NCBI GenBank assembly: GCA_029204225.1
Contig: CM055106.1
Span: forward strand, 39,399,827-39,463,826
Source: Diphasiastrum complanatum
Taxonomy: Eukaryota > Streptophyta > Lycopodiopsida > Lycopodiales > Lycopodiaceae
Length of the DNA: 64,000 nt
Reading direction: 5' to 3'
The notes beneath the pieces were generated by a model. It saw only the letters and a program-made list of their open reading frames with translations, was not told where the DNA came from and ran no database searches. Position numbers and translations under genes: made by a program. This document shows, piece by piece, positions 39,001 through 49,078 of the stretch. The stretch's first letter is position 1. The number at the start of each line of letters is the position of its first letter.

Positions 39001-40549
39001 CCAGTTTGGGTCTTCCTACAGTAAGGCCACCAAAGGAACTATGATTAGTTTTAGATTTCTATACCTAAAAGCTTTGATTTTGAAGGTCAACATTTCAGCC
39101 CCTGATCTTCTTCAAAACAGATGACGGCCAAATCAGATCGCCAACACCATAGAAGTTTCAACACACGGTTTCACATATTGAGTGGAATTCTCTCACCAAA
39201 TTTGGACAATTTGATGTATGACCTCACATGTCTGGGATTGCAAATCCACAATAATCAACAAATTTCTTCACAATTAGGGTTTAAAATACAGCCTCAAGTT
39301 GGAAATTCTTTGAGCCATGAGCAGCTTATTATTTCACTAGCAATAGGATGATTCTGTGAGTTGTGTAGACTGCAAGAGCTTATATTTTCTTGCATAAGAC
39401 GTACTTGATAAATTGACAGACCTAGCTATGAGCTTGGCATTATCAAAGATCAATTGTTTGATCATATTGTAGTTCATCAAAGAGGCCTTTTAACAATGAA
39501 TATTTATTTCCTTTGCTTCTCTCTCTAAGAGATTTTGGTGTTAACCCTATCTGATCTTTCAAATGAAGCCAATAGGCCTTCTTCTATGGCCACCAACTTG
39601 GCATCCCTACCACTATGGCAAAGGGGTAAGGGAACAGTAACCTTGAACTCATTGCTCAATCATCAGACTAAAGATAGCATGTTAAGAGCTTTCTTCTCTA
39701 CTCATTTTGGGCCCTTCATCTGGCAGAAACTTCTAGATATTTATTGCTCCATAATTTGACCCTTGTTGTGGTTCTAGAATGGTTCAACACTTAATGACTT
39801 TCTCAAACGTAATGCTCTGATATGTTGTGCCTTGCATTCGAAGAGGTTCCCAGCTACCGTTGTTCATAGAATGCTAGCATTTCGTTGAGAATGGAAAATG
39901 GAATCCATCAGACAAGTTCAACATATTTTGCAGGACTTGCGATCTATGATTTCTGACCTCTCGTGTGAATCCACTAGCTCAGACCCCTTACTCTGATATG
40001 AGACCACATGGGTTCGAGCATACCACTCAATTAGTAGACATTCATCTTCATGGCAGATTAAATAGTTAGAAAAAAACTATATTGACTGAGCACGGAGCCA
40101 GTGACCACCTCCTACTTTGTTATAGGATTAACTCAAAAAAATTGTTTTTTTCTCAGATCGTGTATGTTTGCCCCCTACCTGCGATGGTAGAGATTGAAAT
40201 CCAGAAGGTTCCTGTTCTCTGTAGGATACTGCTGGCTGTCCAGCCCGCTCTCAGCCACCTGTAACGGCAGCAAAAACGATTTCTCAATCTATTTTCTTCC
40301 TTTTGTAGTAGCTAAAACTAGAAAGCCACACATAGGCCATTGTTTGATAACAAAAGCAAGACATACTCGGATGAAAATTTACAAATGGAGCAGAAGCTAC
40401 AGAGAGTTCATCCATACCTCGTCACTCTGAGAAATGGTGCAATTTGCAGGATCGGAAGATAACAACAGAAGAAATGCCATCAGAGCAAATGCCCAAATGC
40501 GTCCTATTGCCCAAGTAATCCGAGCACCCCATGCTGCCTCCGGCCACAT
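18513..40549 (-). CDS. M14-family zinc carboxypeptidase, membrane-anchored, 11 exons
   Basis: Exons: 40549-40418, 37047-36870, 36687-36617, 36405-36268, 31652-31583, 31337-31288, 23406-23281, 20158-20019, 19532-19460, 19271-19197, 18893-18513; 477 codons. All introns are GT-AG and all phases fit. Residues 12-31 are a hydrophobic signal. Zinc ligands are His132 and Glu135 (FGQHGRELV) and His251 (VNVHSGM). Arg202 lies in DTNRNW, a Tyr in TDYMYS, and the catalytic Glu326 in VAFTFE. NVTS and NATT are possible glycosylation sites. Residues 437-459 form a membrane span followed by a basic tail. The family removes C-terminal residues from peptides; this one should face the lumen or outside. It resembles the Arabidopsis At5g42320-type protein. 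Start chosen at MWPEAAW; an in-frame ATG 12 codons upstream is possible. Exon 2's 5' edge and exon 3 are the least certain. No stop interrupts it, so it is probably functional. Confidence 0.88.
21290..22390 (+). pseudogene. Ty3/gypsy fragment in carboxypeptidase intron 7
   Basis: Broken frames give a gag-like piece (QGKSSVQEYANCYKEALLGI, 21317-21571) and the start of RT: PPNRDIEYKIELIPKLGTIH with PPCVMGLREE (22090-22180), then in another frame GHIRPSYCPFVSSIILVEKE. These match the RDIEHxIDL / YRM / KGYIRPSxSPFxSxVxxVxKK blocks of chromovirus-type gypsy RT. Protease is lost to frameshifts. It lies antisense to the host gene. Confidence 0.65.
24934..26817 (+). mobile_element. Short, deleted copia element with rearranged 3' LTR
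   Basis: The 5' LTR (24934-25377) runs TGTTAGAAATAATAAATG to TTTCCTACA and is followed by TAGTATCAGAGCC, a tRNA-Met-type primer site with one change. Only a gag start remains (about 26215-26545: EDMLDGTNYSSWSCKLRSG). The 3' LTR (26561-26817) lacks its first ~190 bp, and its segment 26589-26690 is inverted relative to 25142-25244. Flanks GATCT (24929-24933) and AATCT (26818-26822) look like a 5-bp target duplication with one change. The element sits in carboxypeptidase intron 6, inside an older minus-strand copia. Confidence 0.75.
26823..28930 (-). pseudogene. Decayed minus-strand copia in intron 6
   Basis: Read on the minus strand: end of the protease/pre-integrase region (28789-28600, LYVPTLAKNLIGAGQIMENG), then a jump to the integrase C-terminus (LPSTLLDGKSSYEVLYGKKP, about 28440-28380) with the core deleted. 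RT start follows at 27985-27713 (MWIYKVKHNKDGNINKYKAR, YGIDYEETFA) and the RNase H end at 27151-26830 (LVHFLGDGVV, SSCEAKYKALITSCKEALW). Many stops are present. It lies in the same orientation as the host gene, within its largest intron. Confidence 0.75.
28931..31200 (+). pseudogene. Truncated plus-strand copia in intron 6 (gag-protease)
   Basis: An LTR end ...TTTTTTCACA at 29178 is followed by TGGTATGAAAG, a degraded primer site. The leader at 29440-29620 has imperfect repeats of CTCCCCTTGTGGAT. Gag starts at 29948 (NDRLNSTNYATW). 30138-30621 covers gag with knuckle CFHCGTKGHFPSEC, and 30618-31157 has protease IDSGASSHMT with its catalytic Asp kept, then SITKNLLSV. The coding part ends near 31200, only ~90 bp from carboxypeptidase exon 6 (31288-31337). 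It is of the same lineage as the element at 47.8-51.8 kb. Confidence 0.75.
32961..33083. repeat. Compound GA / GT / GA microsatellite
   Basis: A GA run (32961-32993), a short T-rich spacer, about 23 GT units (33017-33061) and a second GA run (33061-33082). It lies just upstream of the hAT zinc finger. The open frames across it (poly Thr-His, poly Leu-Ser) are artefacts of the repeat. Confidence 0.95.
33100..35586 (+). pseudogene. hAT-family transposase (BED finger, DUF659, hATC), decayed, introns kept
   Basis: Exons end or begin at 33965/34084, 34307/34433, 34759/34869, 35078/35174 and 35306/35403 with GT-AG junctions. The first and last of these introns are phase 0 and the middle three phase 2. 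Domains in order: BED zinc finger (WRCPFCRKELAGNASRVRAH); a Pro-rich linker; DUF659 (MFYDLNLPF, TLRGPLLQGRVVEVRERL, CPIMADGWIDRHKRPLIN, VVTDNASNCRGMGDLL, WTPCAAH); middle region (APTYFAYQFIMLEWLHRLKG); and the hATC dimerisation domain (WWESYG, FRVLS, VCERNLSAFSLVHTNRQNRL). Stops at 33193, 33768, 33877, 34180 and 35304, plus a frame change near 33280, kill it. GC content is well above its surroundings. It lies antisense in carboxypeptidase intron 4. Element ends (TIRs, 8-bp duplication) were not found. Confidence 0.88.
37048..40417 (-). other. Carboxypeptidase intron 1, with a possible old LTR-element primer site
   Basis: No coding exon is needed here: exons 1 and 2 join in phase. TTGGTGTCAGAGCA at about 38570 resembles a retroelement primer-binding site, suggesting an eroded LTR element. 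An open frame at 37870-37637 (minus) ends in a protein-like stretch (FKPGDYMRYECDATNMTYF), but it lacks a good splice donor and I do not call it an exon. Confidence 0.4.
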
Positions 40550-41100
40550 GCTTCCGTATTTAAAAAAAAACCCCAAGCCCATCAAACATCAAGACTGGAA
40601 AAGGAGGCAATCCTGTTGGTTTGTTCGGAAGAGCAGGATCCAGATGCAAGACAGATGCCATGGAAAGAGGAGATCAGGGAGAAGCAGAAAAAGGGAGAGA
40701 AAGAAAGAAGAGAAGGAGAACACAAAGTCTTTTAACTTCTTGTGTGTGTTTTTTTCTTTTTTTTTTGAGCACTTCAAAAAGAAAATGATGGAATTTTTTA
40801 ACTAGTTTTTGTTTGTGGGTTCCTTTTTAATATGTTCTATGCCTTTCAACTATCTCTTTGGCTGCAATAGTTTTGGGGATAATGCTATGCACAAGGTGGG
40901 AAGGAGGAATAATCTTCCATGTTCATCTCACCTTTCGACGAATCTAGATTTGAGGGAATTACCTTGAGAAATCTCACAATGTGCGAGTCTTGTTAGGCCA
41001 TGAGAATGTGTGGATGTTATAAGAGTCTCTTCACATCCTAGAGAACCTCAAGAACGGGTTGCACTAGTCTTCACTCCTATTTGCATGTAACCCAACTTGG
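40550..41100 (-). promoter_or_regulatory. Presumed 5' leader/promoter side of the carboxypeptidase gene
   Basis: On the minus strand the 200 bp before the chosen ATG are pyrimidine-rich (runs of CTT and TCT around 40680-40740), as is common in plant 5' leaders. No clear TATA box was identified. This is inference from position and composition. Confidence 0.3.
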
Positions 41101-41115
41101 CACTTTTCATTCACA

Positions 41116-41219
41116 GGGTTGGTGTTACCAACGATTCTTAGATGTCCAAAAGTTCGCCAACTTGTTAGGGTTGGTGTTACCAACGATTCTTAGATGTCCA
41201 AAAGTTAGCCAACAACAAG
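41116..41219. repeat. 52-bp tandem duplication
   Basis: GGGTTGGTGTTACCAACGAT and the next 32 bp occur at 41116 and again at 41168, with very few differences at the 3' edge of the second unit. Confidence 0.85.
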
Positions 41220-41529
41220 TTGTTAGCAAGGGAGATCATGAGTATATGTCCACCATGAGAAACCCTAAACCAGCTATGTCACCCTTCTAATGGTTGAGTG
41301 CAGTCGCAAGATGTCAACCAGAGGTGGAGAGACATTGTAGTTGGGGACCCTACAAGACCAATAGATGCAGGTTTTGTTGAATGCTAGGTTAGAGCTAAAT
41401 TTGGATTTTCAACTAGAACCGTATTGAGGAAGAAGAAAGAGAAAAAAACCAAAGGCAGTGGACCATTGGGTGATGAAATGGACTAGTTATATCAATCTAC
41501 ACGATATTTCAAAAGAAAAGAAAATTGAT

Positions 41530-41970
41530 AGTTGTTTTGTTCTTCCATGAAAAAAACTTCATCATGGCTGATTATTAGAACCAATGCAGGTGAAATGTGC
41601 TTCAATACTTTGAGAACAAGTCTATGTTTTATTTGCAATAAGTCTAGACACATAATGAAATTCTGCCCAAAACGGAAGAAACTCTCAAGTCAAGTCATCG
41701 AGATGTCATGTAATCATAAGTTGACACTAAAATTAACTTGATTGATTGTGAGCATGAATGTTCTTTCAGTGCTACTTTTTTTGGCCTAAAAAATCAAGAA
41801 GTTAGTATTCTAGTGGATAGTGGTTTAACTCATAATTTTTTTAATTTTCGTCTCGTGCAAAAACTTGACCTAGAAATTGAAGCCAATAACTATAGATGTA
41901 GAGTATATCTAGCTTTAGGAGCAGAGTTGAAGAAACCTAGTCGAAAAACTGAATCATAGGCTCTGGCAAA
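41530..41970 (+). pseudogene. Ty3/gypsy gag-protease fragment
   Basis: Frame 41532-41741 has a zinc-knuckle-like CFICNKSRHIMKFC. Frame 41738-41959 reads LKNQEVSILVDSGLTHNFFN, the retropepsin start (usual DSGSTHNF, here Leu for Ser). No RT follows, and the surrounding 42.0-43.6 kb shows no domain I recognise. Confidence 0.6.
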
Positions 41971-43640
41971 GCTATTTTTGCATTTAAAGAACGAATTGTT
42001 CAAAGTTTGGGTGTAGAAATTTTGTTAGATTTTGGGCTAGTCTAATTTTTCAACGTAGTTTCATATAAATTGCATGAAAGTTCTTAAAAAATTCTAGCAT
42101 ATGTCATCATAGGGGCAACCATGGTTTTTTGCTTTGATTGTATCTTTTATTTCAATCTCATCATCGTGTTGTTGCATCTATAATATTGACTTTCTAAATT
42201 ATATGTTGATCTTAGAAAGCTGAACTTGGATGATATGCTTATATTTTGGATGAATTGCCCCAAAAATACAATGGAAATATGTTGTTAGTTTTCTCCATCA
42301 AACATGACAAGCATGAAGAGCATACAATTTTCACAACTAGGTAACCTCTAGAATACATGACTACTCAATGGTGGTTTGTGTATATACATGTGGTGGTGAA
42401 TATAAGTGTTGTAACGTCAACTATAGGTACTTCTTATCATTTAAAAAAAAACAAACTCTAAATAATTTTCTTGATAATTGATGATAATTTGTCCAATGGG
42501 GCTTTTGCCAAATGATGTTGGTAGCATAAAGTGTCAACATTGTAATCATCCACCTTATTGTGTGAGGCATTTTCCAGCAAAGATATGCTATTGTGATCCA
42601 AATGACATGAGATATACCATAATGGCCATTCACTTGTCCATTTTCATGACATTGGTGATGGAGAATTATATGTCAACTTACAAAAGTAGATGATTTGTGA
42701 TGAGTAGAACCTCTAAGAACATAATTCATAGATCAAAGAGGTCCAAAATAACTTGACCGAGGAGTTGATTGTAGATCACTTATTGGTAGCAACATCTACA
42801 CCAACACTTAAAGTATCCACAAAACTTGATGAACTCTTGTCTCTGATCACAAACATTAAAAGGTATGAATTGCACATTTGTGGTATTTTTAATGCTTAAT
42901 AATCTGGCTCTTGAATGTGTACACGACAGATGCTTCAAATCTTGTTTGCTTTTGTAATTGACTATTCATGGTAGATTGAAAAAGTGGATAAACCTTGCAA
43001 GAAAGGCATTGTAGCTTGTTGATCTATGTCATAAAATTAATTTTCTTTTCAAACCTAAAATAACATTGTACGTATCGAAATTTTCATGGTTCATTGTTCT
43101 CTAACAAAAAATGTAGATGCCATATTTTCAAGAAGTCAATAGCCTCCTCAAACAAAAGAAAACAATCAAATTATAAGGATCGAATTGAACTATCGGGATT
43201 CAGACGATTGCTTAGAACATTTGTTTCACTTAGTAGGATATCTGGGTAGGTGTCGAAGACAACCATAAATGGCGCGAATAGATAGGCATCTGTAATAATC
43301 ATGCAACCTTTGACAGATATTTTACGTTGATCAATAAAACAATAGAATTATACGGAGAGAGATAAAAGTGAGAGAGCATTCGACAATGACTGGTGCATGA
43401 GAAGAGAATAGAGAATCAGTTAGAAATCAATTTTGATCTGATTCATTATTATAAGCTTCAAATGTGATATTTTAAAATAATGTACAGTTAGTCAATTTAC
43501 TGTTTTCAGTAGGAATCGGGACGTGACCCACTATCGTTATATCAATCTGATTCTTGTCAACCGAAAGAAATTTTGCAGATCTGAATTGAGATAGATTCTG
43601 ATCGAAAATCTAGATCCAATCTCATTGTCTGATTGATTTG
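41971..43640. other. Non-coding stretch before gypsy B
   Basis: AT-rich sequence without recognisable domains. The last few hundred bases (about 43200-43640) precede the gag start of gypsy B and may be its leader or LTR, but no TG...CA pair or clear primer site was found. Confidence 0.35.
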
Positions 43641-43650
43641 ATTTGTAAAA

Positions 43651-44563
43651 ATGGCTACTCTTGGAGGTGCTCCTCAGAAAGTCAATCCAATCATTGCTAG
43701 GAGATCACTCCGTTTGGATCTACCCAGTTAAACTGAAAAAGCAGAAAATGATTTGAGATTACAGCGAACGGGTTAAACGTCTCAGATCTGAGTGAGAACC
43801 TGAGATAATTAACGAATGCCATGATTATGTGGTTTTTGTTAGGTCTACCTAAAAGGATCAGACGTGAGCTGAAACGCCATAATGAGTACGCAATTTTGCA
43901 AAACGCTATGGACGATGCAATACGAGAGGAGGATGAAGATTCATATGAGGAGCCAAATATTGGTATGTTGCCGTATACAACAGGGCAGACCACTACGACA
44001 TCCACCACTATCATATCAACGAATATCAATGCTATTGTAAAGATGATGCTCAATGAGTTTGAGAAACTCGGGAAGAACCAGTAGATACAGATGGAAAAGT
44101 TAAAATCGCAATTTGATAAAATCATCAAAGCCTTAAAAGATTTCCATGGAAAAGTGAACAAGGAACCTGAGAAGTTTGCTAAGACTTTTCCTACCAGGGA
44201 AAATGCATGGTGTTCCATTTGTACGGACAATTACACAGCAAATGAATGTCCTCAATTGAAAAAATGAATAGAAACCAATATTTGCCATCTATACAATTCA
44301 CCTAATCATGAGACTGCTTATTGCCATTTTAATTCTCGAATTATCCAGCAATGACATGCCCATATGGGATATCGGGAACTCCTTTATGGGAAGGATCCTG
44401 CAGCCAAACCTCGTCTTGGGTATCCGGAGAGATTAGTTTTACCAGCCCCACCGACACAACTGGCTCCTCCTGCTAATTTGATGGAACCAGAACCTTACAA
44501 AGGCAACGAGCAATGGAATTACAATAATGATTATGAGAGTGGACCTTCAGAATAGTATGCTAT
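43651..44563 (+). pseudogene. Gypsy B gag (copy of the gypsy A family)
   Basis: Begins MATLGGAPQKVNPIIARRSL and stops after 26 codons. It resumes at 43821 with LLGLPKRIRRELKRHNEYAI and AMDDAIREEDED, then KVNKEPEKFAKTF, knuckle CSICTDNYTANEC (His replaced by Tyr), CPQLKK, TGA, and CHLYNSPNHETAYC. It ends at EQWNYNNDYESGPSE. The same in-frame TGA occurs after CPQLKK as in gypsy A. The homology is cut at 44563, where an insertion beginning TGTTAGGG starts. Confidence 0.75.
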
Positions 44564-47500
44564 TGTTAGGGCCAATTTTGACAGGGGTTGGTCCAGCCAA
44601 AACGTCCTAAAAGGGTCAAGGGGCCCCACCTCTAAAGGCGGTTCGGCCCTACGTGAGCAATAGAGGATTTGCCACTTCCAACCCTGATGGCCTTCTCTAT
44701 TGCCCCGTGCTCCCCCACCGATGAGGGTTTTCCAGGCTCTCAGAGATACGGTTGCAAGGAGAGGATGTTGTCAATTTTGGTCCAATGATTCACTAGCTTT
44801 CTAGGCTTACGGTTCCGTAAAACTTATGATAACTAATTCACATTAGGATCTTGCTAATGTCTCTTTCCCCATTGAATTCGGCTTACAGTTAGTAATAATC
44901 TTACATGGGCTTGAAACCGATTTATTGCCTATGATGTGCTTGTGGGGTGCAAGTTATACACACTGATTCGTTTGATAAGCGGTGGTATTTTTGCCGATCG
45001 TCAGGTCTAGGTATTTTGCTAGACAGTACCGATAGCGGGTGTGACTAGTGTGACGCTTAACCAAGGCGGTGTATTTCAACAACGGATGGTCGACGGCCCG
45101 CTCTAGTGTTTCACAAAGGGCGGGTTCAGTTGATACATTTCATAATTGACAAAACTTGAAAAACCGTTTCACAACTTGACAATTTCGCATGGTAGTTTAA
45201 CTAACAAACCTAACTCAGCAAACCGTAAAAACACATTCTAAACTGTACGACTCTTGGCTACAATTTTTGTGCTTTCACTAACAAGTCAAAGAATAGTAAA
45301 CAATCATCGTCTACTTTCTCACATCGCATTTGTTCATGAAGTGCTAAGCTTCTAAACTGAATTCTAAGCTATGTTTGTATGCTTCACTACCAAACTATAA
45401 CTGATTTGCTTGAACACAACTATAAAATTCAAGTCTTAACTACGCTATGGAAGATGTCATAACATTGTAAATGAGGGAAATAATGACGGTGTTCAACCTT
45501 CAAGGTGATATGCTTACCCTTCCGCAACTCTAACACGCTTGTAAAAATCACATTCAAATCACGAGTGGTTAAAGCTATACTATCACATTTGAGAATAGAC
45601 AATTTACGAAAAACAGTTTCAAAATTGATTGGGACGAATGGCAACGGAAAAACTCAAGTCAAGTAACATCTTACAATAAACCCACAATTCTTACCATCAA
45701 TGCAAATAGATATAAAAATCATCTCATACCTCAATGTGCAGTTTAGGTAGTCGTTGCATGTAAAACCCTAGTCATGAAACTTGTAGCAAAAATCAGAGCC
45801 AGGCATGTTGACATAGTTTTCTCCACTTTTTGCGTGTCCGATTGAATTGGTGTAAAAAAAGAAAATGAAGAGAAATAAAGTTTCTAGAATATGAAGAGTG
45901 CGATTGAAATGTTAACGGTTCAGTTGAGAGAAAACTGAACCGAAAGTCTATAAAAAAAATAGGCCAGAAAGATACAATGGCTAAAAAAAATCAGCAACCC
46001 AAGCCCTCAAGCAATCCATCCCACTCATTCAAGATATAAGCCTACTAGTATGACAATGGACTACAACCAACCAACCAACCAACCCTCACCATGAAATCAC
46101 TCTCACCCATCAATCCTCTCAAGAAAAACAAGCAAACATCCTCTCCAAGTAATTTGAAGCACTCAACTATGAACTCACACTAGTAATAAGGTCCAAGCAA
46201 TCAACACAAACAACCACAATCTCTCAACTCCTCAATATGAGCAAGCAAACATAGTAAGTAACATCACTCCCAACCCCCAAAACAACAACAACTCTCAACT
46301 CTCAAACATACCCACTCCTAAAATCCTCACTCACAAAAGTATTAACATTTAAAAGTACTAACTCTGCACATCATCTCATTATTATCCAACTATCATTGAG
46401 CTATTTCAAGCAACTCACAATCCTTCTAACCAACCCATCAACATTGAACTCACCTCAAGCAATCAATCAATACACCTTACTAACTATGGAGTTAACAACA
46501 CACAAGCAACAAATAGGCATGAGGGCACAAAGCAACCATTAACCTCCCACAAACTACTAACCCACATTGCAAGTGACTAACATTGAGCAACTAACATTCA
46601 CAACAATTAGCCACAAAATGGAATTAACTTCAAAGCACACTCAAACAAGCAAGCAACTCCCAAAAGTGCCAACTCCTAAAAGTACTAACATACAAATACT
46701 AACATGTGAAATACAAAGAGTTGGCTCCTTCTTATAGAAAAATCCAATGCATCTCCTTCACAATGCCATCTTGCCATTCAAGCCCTCTTTGTCATTTGTC
46801 CCCAACCCATTTGATAGCACACCTAGTGCTCCATAAGAGAGTGGGGGAGTGGTGCATTCAAGGCTCTCTTCCAAAACTAGCCAAGATGCCATTTTTGTCA
46901 AAGGCTAGAAAGGCCATTCAAGTTTCTCCTTTTGTACACCCTAGAAGCCCAAAATGTCAATGGCTAGTGGGTGTACCTCCGAATATTTATAGCCTCCAAG
47001 GTGTTTTGGCATTTATTATCCAAATTTTGGGTGAGGCCCTTTTTCAGCCCCTATTTTTAGTAGGCGGCCTTCATTTTTCTTTGGGTACCTGTGTTTTCGG
47101 CCTTTCTTCAATTTTTCAAGGTCAGTGCGCCTATTGCTCATTCGTCTGGGTTTTTGGTCTGTTGGGTAACCACTTGGCCCACACATTTCGTTAATTGCCT
47201 GTAAATTGACCAAACTTTGCCGTTAGGGTTTTTGTGACTCTTTGACACTAAATCCATATTTTCGGGTCCCATTTTTACCCGAAACTTTTCTTTCTCAATT
47301 TTTTTCTTCTATGGTTGACTTTTTGGCATTCATGACTAGGGCTTCCACGACAACACGATTTCCCTGAAAACTACACTGAGTGATCATATATTAGTAAAAA
47401 TGGACTTAGTACATGGTAAGATTTTAGCACGGTCATACCGGCTATTTTTTTTACAACTGGCCATTTTTTTTAAAAGCCGTAAATTATTTATCGGCCATTT

Positions 47501-47799
47501 CTAAGGCCGCAAAATTTGCTCTAGCCTCATTTAGGACAGGCTGGGACCCAATTCTAGGTGGATCGGCACTTTTGGCTTGGTCTTACAAAACTTGACCACA
47601 AAATATTTTTGACGGTTTTTTTGAAAAGTCAATTTCTTACTTTTAAACTGCATCTAGCCACTTTAGGGACGGGCTAGGACCCAACTCTAAGGCAAAATTG
47701 TGAAGATTTTTCTCTAATAACCGGGTTTTACATGCCGGTTTTTTCAATTATTGCGAACTTAAACTTCAATACTATTTTTCGTGCGAAAATATCGGCTAA
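44564..47799. mobile_element. Unidentified insertion between gypsy B gag and a copia element
   Basis: The left edge reads TGTTAGGGCCAATTTTGACA exactly where homology to gypsy A gag stops, as an LTR start would. No gag or pol domains are visible inside. It contains a very G-poor tract (46050-46700) and two copies about 130 bp apart of a CTAGCC...TTTAGG...GACCCAA motif (47520-47690). The open frame at 46706-47194 shows no recognisable domain. The nature of the element is unknown; a large non-autonomous LTR element is one possibility. Confidence 0.4.
46050..46700 (+). repeat. G-poor, A/C-rich low-complexity tract
   Basis: About 650 bp in which G is rare on the plus strand, with loosely repeated CAACC, CAACTC and ACTAACA words, including a short CAAC run near 46068. 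No coding frame. Confidence 0.75.
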
Positions 47800-48473
47800 T
47801 GTGAAGAATTGCCAAAAATTGGCAAATCTAGCTTGATCAAAAACCATGTAGAATAGTGTAAATTGTGTACACAAGTGGGTCCCACACATGTGAAGCCATG
47901 ATGCCACATGGGAAACCCATCCTAATGTAGGTTAGGTCAAGTCAAGAGAGTTGGTCATGTCTATTTGGTGGTCATCCCTACTTTATAGGACCTACACCTA
48001 AGTTTAAGGTGAAAATTTGACCAACTAGCTACCTACCAAGCATAACTCTAGGAAATAGACTAGGGTTTCATTTTAGGTCTTACATGCTGGAAATCCACCT
48101 AATCTCAAGAAGGAAGTTGAATTTGCTATGTATTCCCTCTCTCCATAGTGAGTAGATAGAAAATTTTTGGAGCTCATTGGCAATCTCAAGCTAGTTCACT
48201 ATGTACATTGAGTTTTTGTGATCCAAATGAAACCAAATCAATTTCTACTTGTTTCTCAGGTTGAAGGCCGTACAGCCTGTATTACACACATGTGGGCTCG
48301 GATTTCAATGTTGATCAATGCTTTTGATTCTTAATGCTTGTTGTTTGTCAAACTGCCAATCTAGATCAACTTTTTTGTGTCTAATTTTTTGATAGATTGT
48401 TAAGCAAGCATCCAATCACTCTTGTGGATCTTTTGTAGATCCATTTATGGTCCTAAAGTATAGTACTTTCACA
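47800..48473 (+). repeat. 5' LTR of the non-autonomous copia
   Basis: 674 bp, TG start and CA end, directly followed by the primer-binding site TGGTATCAGAGCC. Its first 367 bp match 51470-51836. Confidence 0.85.
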
Positions 48474-49078
48474 TGGTATCAGAGCCAAGTACAAGGCCAT
48501 TGATCTGTGTTTGAATCTAATCCAGTTTTAGCAGGTTTTGGTGCAAAAAGCTAGTATTGGAAGGGCGAGCTGGTATCCAGGTTTTGGTGAGGGAATTTGA
48601 TCCCAAACTTTTTCAGGATCAAAATCCGTACTGTTCACACGTGTGGGCATCTCTGAACCAGCATTTAATAACCCATATTCATTGGATCATAGAAAATTCA
48701 TATGGTGTCAATTTGATGTAATTTTTGGTGCAAATCCTAGGATAAGCTACCAAGATCACTTGGCATTGATTAGTTTTGAATTTGTTTCATGAAAACTAAT
48801 TAATCTAGGCTGATTTCAGACCTTATTAAAGTGGAAACCAGGTCTTGAAAGTACATCAAAGTGAATGAGAGAGATAGAGTCAGTTTTTGTCCAAAAATAG
48901 CCAAGATTGGCAAGATTTGCTTGAGTGTAGTTTTCATCTCATCTTATCTTCATTCCAGCTTGTGAGGGAGTGATAGAACTGTGATTACAAATCCATCTGT
49001 TGGATTAGAAGTCAACATTTGAGTGAAACACTGCAAGTTTGAAACCTTTGTGAGTTTCAAGTCAATCAAATCTATTTC

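Noticed and set aside
46706-47194. 162-codon plus-strand frame
   Set aside because: No recognisable domain; lies in a non-coding insertion next to a low-complexity tract. Probably chance.
48474-48488. tRNA-like string TGGTATCAGAGCC
   Set aside because: This is the primer-binding site of an LTR element (complement of the tRNA-Met 3' end), not a tRNA gene.
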